This document shows, one piece after another, positions 1 through 5,368 of a stretch of DNA of 6,720 nucleotides. A program made the position numbers and the translations under genes. The notes under the pieces were generated by a model. The model made no database searches. It worked only from the letters and a program-made list of their open reading frames with translations, and was not told the DNA's origin. Within the stretch, counting starts at the first letter, position 1, and each line of letters begins with the position of its first letter. This DNA is from an uncultured Ruminococcus sp. (GTDB lineage Bacteria > Bacillota > Clostridia > Oscillospirales > CAG-272), in the NCBI GenBank assembly GCA_902773455.1, contig CACYEW010000088.1, positions 1 to 6,720 on the forward strand, read 5' to 3'.

Positions 1-1926
1 CGGGCAGTATTCTTCACACCCCGGCACGCTTACGCCGTCTATCTTCATACCTGTGAAGCGGTCGCGGCACTCCGTATCGTTATACGAGCGGTGAAACGCG
101 AACTGCAGATCAACGCCGCTTCCCTTTTTCCATTCACGGTTCATTGAATCGGATTCGGCGCTGTATTCCGGGATCGGTATCTCTTCGGTCTTCGTTTCTC
201 CGCATCCCGCGCAGCGGCATATCAGGGATCCCGGTTCGGTTGAAGTGGCTTCGGTAAACGTGACCGTTTCCCATATATGATCTGCGTGAGCGTAGATCCG
301 TATTTTGAACAGGTCTGAATTCGGATTACTGTACGTCGTGAAAGCGCCGTTGAAGTATTCGATGGCGGAGCTTCCGTAATCGTTGCCGGCAACAGCGTTT
401 ACGATATACACGCATCCGTCTCCCGCGTCGCGGAAATACCATACGGAATAATCGTCTTTTTCATCGGTCCAGAACAGTCTGCCGCCTTTTTTCGGGGTGG
501 TCAGATATCTGCCGTTATGCAAAAGACAGACGCCTCCTTCTTCGGCAGGTTCCGCGATAAAAACCGCAGCTTCGCCTTCGAGCGTTATCGTTCCGTCCGT
601 TTCGATCACGTCCGCTCCGTTAAGGCGGTTGCTTGAGTTTACGGTCGCTGATATCGCTTTACCGGAATCGGGATTATATAATATGAAATGGTCTTTTTCG
701 GCGAGCGTTTCGGTCCTTTCGAATATACCGATAAGCGCCGCGCCGCAATCGTCGCAAATACGGTTGCCGTCCGCGTCTTTATGACCTTTTGCGGGGGCGG
801 GTACGGTATGCACGTTTCCGCATACGGAGCAGGTCAGACTCACGGTTCCCGGAGTCGTACATCCCGAATGCACGTATACAGGCTCTGACCATTCGTGATC
901 GCAGCCGATCCTTGTAGGCGTTTTAAGTCCTGCCGGTATCTCGATCCCGAACAAACGCCAGGCGAGCTCAGGGTAGTCGATAAACACGTTGCGGTTGCCC
1001 TGCACCTCTTGCGCGAGGTCGTTGCGCCGCATTTCCCAGGTATCGACAGGGTCGTCTTCGCACCAGTTCAAAAGCGTTTGCAGATCCTCGATGACGCGTA
1101 CGCCGGTGTTGACGGTATCGTCCGGATCGAAATCGGGAAGCTTCGACGTTTCCACGTCCGAATACAGATTCGGTTGTTCCCAACAGCAGTAAACGTAAAG
1201 AAGTATACGGGCAACGTCTCCCTTAACGTCGTCTTTCGGTTCGAACAGGACGTTTCCTTTATGTACTTTGTATATCTCTTCTCCGTTCAGCTCGCCGGTC
1301 AGGTATCCCGATAAATATACTTCGTCTACGTAGCCGAATATATAATCGCTTTTTACTTCGTTGACAGCGCTGACAGTCGGCCGCAGATGATGCAGATCCG
1401 CTCCTCCGTTTGTTTCGTGGAAAGACGCGTGACTTTTTGCCCAAACGTGTTCCCTGTTCATCGAGAACGCGTTGCCGGGGTATTCATATGCCGCGTCCGA
1501 ATAGAACATCAGGAAGTGTGAAGATTTCGTGTTGTCAACGTCCGGACTCGTATCCGTCATATTCCAGTAATAAGCAAGCGAATTCTGCCCGAATCCGCCG
1601 TAGCCGGGAATGCTGCTTTTGTCTAACGTAGACTGCATCAGCGTCCGTATCGCTTCGTAAAGGGGGTTGTTACGGGTCGCCTCGTAACTGTCTGACGGAT
1701 CCGCGGCGCCTGATAAAGACATCAGGTTCTCTCTTGAAAACTCGCCGGTATAATACGCCTTTGCGGCATCCGACAGTTCGCTGCATTCCACGTGCCTTTT
1801 TTCCGAATTCAATCCGGAAAGATTTACGGCTTTTACCGTACAAACCCCTTGAAGAAGTAAGGCAAACGCAATCAGCAGAGGAAGCGCGCGCATTGCGCAT
1901 GTTCTGAAACTCGGGTAACGATGCAT
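1..1926 (-). CDS. Secreted endonuclease I family nuclease with multidomain C-terminal region (3' end beyond window)
   Basis: An open frame of 642 codons runs from ATG at 1926 to the left window edge with no stop, so the protein is incomplete. Residues 1-33 form a signal peptide: basic start, hydrophobic core around 14-27, likely cleavage after VKA (33). Residues about 85-330 match the endonuclease I family (EndA, BSn, Vvn), non-specific DNA/RNA nucleases with a beta-beta-alpha metal fold. The catalytic motif NREHVWAKSH is at 157-166, with E159 a metal ligand and H160 the general base by analogy with Vvn. DLHHLRP (177-183) with N189 supplies the second metal ligand, and the family motif QGNRNVFIDYPELA is at 309-322. 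After it come a CxxC module (C366/C369, C391/C394), a beta-rich module (about 408-546), a second CxxC-like module (570-575) and the start of a WxKGSG...VDG module (599-631) common in clostridial surface proteins. The ribosome site AAGGA (1935-1939) lies 8 bases before the ATG. A second ATG at codon 12 is less likely. The role is probably extracellular nucleic acid breakdown for nutrients. The nuclease call is firm; the accessory modules are recognised by eye. Confidence 0.9.
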   Translation of the reverse strand, partial: MHRYPSFRTCAMRALPLLIAFALLLQGVCTVKAVNLSGLNSEKRHVECSELSDAAKAYYTGEFSRENLMSLSGAADPSDSYEATRNNPLYEAIRTLMQSTLDKSSIPGYGGFGQNSLAYYWNMTDTSPDVDNTKSSHFLMFYSDAAYEYPGNAFSMNREHVWAKSHASFHETNGGADLHHLRPTVSAVNEVKSDYIFGYVDEVYLSGYLTGELNGEEIYKVHKGNVLFEPKDDVKGDVARILLYVYCCWEQPNLYSDVETSKLPDFDPDDTVNTGVRVIEDLQTLLNWCEDDPVDTWEMRRNDLAQEVQGNRNVFIDYPELAWRLFGIEIPAGLKTPTRIGCDHEWSEPVYVHSGCTTPGTVSLTCSVCGNVHTVPAPAKGHKDADGNRICDDCGAALIGIFERTETLAEKDHFILYNPDSGKAISATVNSSNRLNGADVIETDGTITLEGEAAVFIAEPAEEGGVCLLHNGRYLTTPKKGGRLFWTDEKDDYSVWYFRDAGDGCVYIVNAVAGNDYGSSAIEYFNGAFTTYSNPNSDLFKIRIYAHADHIWETVTFTEATSTEPGSLICRCAGCGETKTEEIPIPEYSAESDSMNREWKKGSGVDLQFAFHRSYNDTECRDRFTGMKIDGVSVPGCEEYCP

Positions 1927-1971
1927 TTTTAAGTTCCTTACTTTTTTCGGTTTATTTCCCTAATGACGGTC

Positions 1972-1986
1972 GGGCAAAATTCGCCC
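1972..1986 (-). other. Short hairpin in the gap between the EF-G paralog and nuclease genes
   Basis: The 85-base gap (1927-2011) holds GGGCGAATTTTGCCC on the minus strand. It can fold into a 6-pair stem, including one G-U pair, with a 3-base loop. No U-run follows, so it is not a standard intrinsic terminator. It could slow polymerase, protect an mRNA 3' end after processing, or mean nothing. No convincing sigma-A promoter was found in this gap, so the nuclease may depend partly on read-through from the EF-G gene. Confidence 0.3.
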
Positions 1987-2011
1987 TCATTTATATTATT
2001 CTATTTGTAGA

Positions 2012-4078
2012 TCACTGCTCGTCTTTCTTTGCGGCGAGAGCTTCTTTTGCGATCTTTTCGGCGTTCTGAGCAGGTACTTCTTCATAGCGGATGAATTCTA
2101 TGGTGTACTTGCCTCTGCCCTGCGTCATGGCGCGGAGAACGGTCGGATAATCGGCTACTTCGGAGAACGGTACTTCGGCTTCAACTACCTGATAGCCCTT
2201 CTTCGCCGCCTGGTTGATACCCATGACTCTGCCGCGCTTCTTGGTGATCGTACCCATTACGTCGCCTATATAGTCCCCGGGAACGGTAACTTTCATATCG
2301 CCGATCGGTTCGAGTATGATCGGGCCGGCTTTGACCATACCTTCTTTATAGGCAAGTCTTGCGGCGAGTTTGAACGACATTTCGGACGAGTCGACTTCGT
2401 GGTAAGAACCGTCGTACAGATCGGCTTTGAGGCCAACCATCGGGAATCCGGCGAGAACGCCTTCCTGCATGGCTTCTTCAAGACCTTTGATAACTGCGGG
2501 ATGGAAGTTCTTCGGAACGGAACCGCCTACGCAGGATTCGGTAAATTCAAGACCGTTGTCGCCGGGAGCGAATCTGATCTTGACGTCGCCGTACTGACCG
2601 TGACCGCCGGACTGTTTCTTATGTTTGCCCTGTACGTCGGATCTGCCCTTGATGGCTTCTTTGTAAGCGATCTTCGGAGCGGACGTGTCGACGGATACGC
2701 CGTATCTCGTTTTGAGTTTGGAGAGCGTTACGTCTGCGTGTATGTCGCCTGCGGCGGTGAGAACGAACTGCTTCGTATCGGGGTTGTTCTCGAAGCGGAG
2801 CGTGAGGTCTTCTTCGCAGAGTCTCTGAATGCCCTGGGATATCTTTTCTTCATCGCCCTTTGCTTTCGGTGCGACCGCTATTCTCATACAAGGCTCGTCC
2901 GTGACGATCTTCGCATACGGCAGAGCCGCGGGAGCGGCTGAAAGCGTATCGTTCGTATTGACGTTTGCGAGCTTCGTTGTAACGCCGATATCGCCGAATT
3001 CGATCTCTTCGACTTCTTTCATATCTTTACCGCAGATGGTGAAGATATGACCGAATTTCTCAGTCGTGCCCTTTTCGGGATTTTTGAGAGAAGTATCGCG
3101 TTTGAGCGAGCCGCTCATTACGCGGAAGAACGACATTTTACCAACGAACGGGTCGGCTATGGTCTTGAATACGAATACCGAGGTCGGATCCGACTCGGAG
3201 AGAGTGACCGTTTTAACCTCTTCGCCGTCGATGACCTTCGCTTTGTTCGCGACTTCGGGCGACGGGAAATAATCGGATATCTGATCGAGCAGAACGTCGA
3301 CGCAGTTGAGCGTTGCCGCCGCGCCGCAGATAACGGGAACGATATCACCGCTGTTGAAGCCGATGTGTATCGCTTCGACCGCTTCTTCTCTCGTAACTTC
3401 TTCTTCCATAAGTACCTTTTCCATAAGCTCTTCGCTCGTGACGGCTATGGATTCAAGCAGTTCGTTTCTGTATTTCTTCGCCGTTTCGACAAAGCTTGCG
3501 GGGATTTCGGCTTCCTGATGCTTGCCGTCTTTGTCGTAAACGTATTCGCGCATATCGATAAGATCGAGGAATCCGACGACCTTGCCGCCGTCGATCATCG
3601 GTATGACTATCGGGCAGACGGTGGAACCGAATTTTTCACGCAGATCGTCGAAAACTCTCTCGAATTTTGCTTCGGGATCGTCGAATCTGTTTATAAAGAA
3701 CGCCTTCGGAATGCCTCTTTCGGAAGCGCGCTCCCATGCAAGCTCGGTACCGACGTCGGCGCCGGATTTACCGTCGACAACGATGACCGCGCTGTCGGCT
3801 ACGCTGACGCCTTCGGCGACTTCGCCGTAGAAATCAAGATAACCGGGAGTGTCGATGAAATTGATCTTGGTGTTTTTCCAAGTAATGGGTGCGACCGCAA
3901 GCGAGATCGAAAAACCGCGCTTTATCTCCTCCTTATCGTAATCAAGAACTGTGTTTCCGTCGGAGATCTTTCCGAAACGGGAGGTCGCTTTCGTCATAAA
4001 AAGCATAGCCTCGGCAAGCGTTGTTTTACCGTGGCCGCTGTGGCCGACGAGGCAGACATTGCGGATGTTTTTTCCCAT
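2012..4078 (-). CDS. Elongation factor G paralog (EF-G2-like translational GTPase)
   Basis: A complete 688-residue protein with EF-G length and domain order: G domain with G' insert (1-275), domain II (about 296-385), III (398-470), IV (470-590) and V (590-680). Visible motifs are the P-loop GHSGHGKT (12-19), switch I RGFSI (54-58), DTPGYLDF (76-83), a G4 variant NRFD (130-133), CGAA (251-254) and the domain IV signature SGGHGQYGDV (490-499). Compared with canonical EF-G (RGITI, DTPGHVDF, NKMD), the switch I Thr is Ser57, the catalytic switch II His is Tyr80 and the G4 Lys is Arg131. Tyr at that place is typical of the EF-G2-like group (for example Thermus and Mycobacterium EF-G2), which supports a paralog rather than housekeeping fusA. 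There is no rpsL, rpsG or tuf next to it. Paralogs of this type are thought to act on the ribosome, but their physiological role is unsettled. The ATG at 4078 has AAGGAG (4085-4090) 6 bases upstream. The gene has its own promoter at 4152-4180. Confidence 0.95.
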   Translation of the reverse strand: MGKNIRNVCLVGHSGHGKTTLAEAMLFMTKATSRFGKISDGNTVLDYDKEEIKRGFSISLAVAPITWKNTKINFIDTPGYLDFYGEVAEGVSVADSAVIVVDGKSGADVGTELAWERASERGIPKAFFINRFDDPEAKFERVFDDLREKFGSTVCPIVIPMIDGGKVVGFLDLIDMREYVYDKDGKHQEAEIPASFVETAKKYRNELLESIAVTSEELMEKVLMEEEVTREEAVEAIHIGFNSGDIVPVICGAAATLNCVDVLLDQISDYFPSPEVANKAKVIDGEEVKTVTLSESDPTSVFVFKTIADPFVGKMSFFRVMSGSLKRDTSLKNPEKGTTEKFGHIFTICGKDMKEVEEIEFGDIGVTTKLANVNTNDTLSAAPAALPYAKIVTDEPCMRIAVAPKAKGDEEKISQGIQRLCEEDLTLRFENNPDTKQFVLTAAGDIHADVTLSKLKTRYGVSVDTSAPKIAYKEAIKGRSDVQGKHKKQSGGHGQYGDVKIRFAPGDNGLEFTESCVGGSVPKNFHPAVIKGLEEAMQEGVLAGFPMVGLKADLYDGSYHEVDSSEMSFKLAARLAYKEGMVKAGPIILEPIGDMKVTVPGDYIGDVMGTITKKRGRVMGINQAAKKGYQVVEAEVPFSEVADYPTVLRAMTQGRGKYTIEFIRYEEVPAQNAEKIAKEALAAKKDEQ

Positions 4079-4151
4079 AATTTACTCCTTTTTATTGTTA
4101 TCGGTATATAAACCGTAATATTTAATGGCATATCGCGCCACACTAAACTAT

Positions 4152-4180
4152 ATTATACACTAAATATTTAATTTAATCAA
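4152..4180 (-). promoter_or_regulatory. Sigma-A promoter for the EF-G paralog gene, with A-rich upstream element
   Basis: On the minus strand TTGATT (4180-4175) and a perfect TATAAT (4157-4152) are separated by exactly 17 bases. Directly upstream of the -35 box are A-tracts (4184-4196), including seven consecutive A, resembling an UP element. Transcription should start near 4145, giving a leader of about 67 bases before the ATG at 4078. The leader contains two weak 4-pair inverted repeats (4126-4140 and 4102-4115) and the AAGGAG ribosome site. The promoter appears strong and constitutive in form; any control would come from the inverted repeats upstream. Confidence 0.8.
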
Positions 4181-4197
4181 GACTTTTTTTCATTTTC

Positions 4198-4252
4198 CGC
4201 TTGGTGCAAATGTAAATTTTCGGCTCTGATTTTTGTGCATATTGCACAAGCG
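4198..4252. repeat. Nested inverted repeats between the lipoprotein stop codon and the EF-G promoter
   Basis: Two overlapping inverted repeats share one arm. The inner one, 4233-4249, is TTGTGCA-3 bases-TGCACAA, with perfect 7-base arms. The outer one pairs 4242-4252 (minus strand CGCTTGTGCAA) with 4198-4209 (TTGCACCAAGCG), giving 11 pairs with one bulged base and a 32-base interior. Only one of the two could form at a time in RNA. The outer arm begins right after the TGA of the lipoprotein gene (4255-4253), and the other arm ends 18 bases upstream of the -35 box. No U-run follows on the minus strand, so it is not a standard terminator. It may be an operator with three related half-sites or an mRNA 3' structure. 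Confidence 0.5.
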
Positions 4253-5368
4253 TCATTGCGGCGCTTCCTCTTCGGTTTCCGGAAAACCGTAAACGGATCT
4301 TTTGAGCCCGAGCATATTTCCGATATCCGCTCCGGGCGCCGAAACGCCTTCACCGTTTACGGTACCGTACGTTCCCGACGCCATTTTCGAAACGAGTTCT
4401 CTGTACTCGCCGGCATTGAAGGCGGTGAACCGGTCGAAAGCGTTTCCGTTTGAATCGCTGTTCACTTTCGTCGGAAGCCCCGTTCCGCCGTTATCCTTGC
4501 CGTAAACGGTGACTTTCCCGCCGTATTCGGAAAATCTGTTTTCAAAATACGCCGTCACTATCCGGTTTACGACGTATTCATAGTTTTTGACCGCAGACGT
4601 TATCACCCTCTCGGAGTAATACCTTTTATCCGTATAAGAACCGACGAGCCTGCCGTTTTTTTCTTTTGCGGCGTCGGATACCGGTTTAAGCGTTCCGTCG
4701 CCTTCGGTGAGTATGACGTCGACTCCGTCCGTATACATTTCTTCCGCTTTTGTTTTTATACTTTCCGCGCTGTCGTAATCCTTGACGAAATACGCTTCGT
4801 AATTAACGTCGAGATCGCGTTCAGCCGCGGCTTTATCGGCGCCCTGAATAAATCCCGCAAAACAGTTTTCTCCGCTTCCGACGAAGCCTAACGCGGTTAT
4901 ACCGTCCGCGACGAGAGCGTATCCGGCGGCAAAGCCCGCGTCTTTTTCGTTGAATACGGCGCAAGCCGTGTTCGAAGCTATATAAGTCACCGTACCAGAT
5001 TCGTCACGGCTCTGTCCGTCAAGCAAAACGAAGCAAACGTCCGGATATTCCTTCTGGGCTTTATAACAGACCGTTTCAAACATCTTTCCCGATAATACGA
5101 CTATTTCGGCGCCGCCCGAAACGGCTTTTGCGACGGAATCGAACAGTACAGACGCGTCCTCCTTAGACGGCTTATAATAAGCGCACGATACGTTATGCTT
5201 TTCCGCGTACGCCGCCGCGCCTTCCCACGCGTAGCGGCTGACCGTGTTGCCGTCAATTTCGGAAACGTCGGTTATTACCGCTATTCTGTATTTCTGCCCC
5301 GAGCAGGAAACGGTCGAAAAAACGACGCAAAGCAAAACGATCGCGGCAATTATTCTTCCGAATTTCAT
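4253..5368 (-). CDS. BMP/PnrA-family substrate-binding lipoprotein (predicted nucleoside-type ligand)
   Basis: A 371-residue protein. Residues 1-22 are a lipoprotein signal: KFGR, then a hydrophobic stretch, then STVSC with Cys22 as the likely lipidation site. The -3 residue is Thr rather than the usual Leu, but this still fits the broad lipobox pattern. The mature part follows the BMP (basic membrane protein/PnrA/TmpC) fold, a type I periplasmic-binding protein: VITDVSEID (31-39) with AWEG (47-50), FVLLDG (113-118), AGFAAGYAL (144-152), GFVGSGENCFAGFIQGA (161-177), GVDVILTEGDGT (215-226) and VITSAVKNY (255-263). The C-terminus is acidic (ETEEEAP). Known family members bind purine nucleosides for ABC transporters or act as lipoprotein antigens; the ligand here is not known. 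No ABC ATPase or permease adjoins it in the window. Its ATG at 5368 overlaps the TGA of the upstream ATPase-like gene. A longer in-frame extension to 5662 was rejected because it overlaps that gene and would bury the signal peptide. Confidence 0.88.
   Translation of the reverse strand: MKFGRIIAAIVLLCVVFSTVSCSGQKYRIAVITDVSEIDGNTVSRYAWEGAAAYAEKHNVSCAYYKPSKEDASVLFDSVAKAVSGGAEIVVLSGKMFETVCYKAQKEYPDVCFVLLDGQSRDESGTVTYIASNTACAVFNEKDAGFAAGYALVADGITALGFVGSGENCFAGFIQGADKAAAERDLDVNYEAYFVKDYDSAESIKTKAEEMYTDGVDVILTEGDGTLKPVSDAAKEKNGRLVGSYTDKRYYSERVITSAVKNYEYVVNRIVTAYFENRFSEYGGKVTVYGKDNGGTGLPTKVNSDSNGNAFDRFTAFNAGEYRELVSKMASGTYGTVNGEGVSAPGADIGNMLGLKRSVYGFPETEEEAPQ

Noticed and set aside
895..1314. Plus-strand open frame of 139 codons inside the nuclease gene
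   Set aside because: It is antisense to the nuclease catalytic and linker region with no domain similarity that I can see.
1670..1900. Minus-strand 76-codon frame near the nuclease start
   Set aside because: It is a shifted reading of the nuclease signal and N-terminal region. The main frame carries the signal peptide and the conserved nuclease motifs.
1918..1926. Lipoprotein processing of the nuclease at the Cys in LLQGVC
   Set aside because: The residues before Cys29 do not form a normal lipobox (Gln-Gly-Val before Cys), and a standard cleavage site after VKA is available.
1927..2011. Promoter for the nuclease gene
   Set aside because: Candidates such as TTGCCC-17-TAAACC or TATAAA without a -35 box are too weak to call.
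2399..2941. Plus-strand open frame of 180 codons inside the EF-G gene
   Set aside because: It is antisense to conserved EF-G domains and is best explained as a shadow frame.
3047..4111. Plus-strand open frame of 354 codons opposite the EF-G paralog
   Set aside because: It lies almost wholly antisense to a clear EF-G gene and shows no recognisable domain. Its length is explained by the codon bias of the opposite strand.
4102..4140. Riboswitch or attenuator in the EF-G paralog leader
   Set aside because: Only two 4-pair stems are visible in a leader of about 67 bases. They match no riboswitch I recognise and could occur by chance.
4233..4249. Intrinsic terminator for the ATPase-lipoprotein operon
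   Set aside because: The stem is only 7 pairs and is followed by an A-run, not a U-run, on the transcribed strand.
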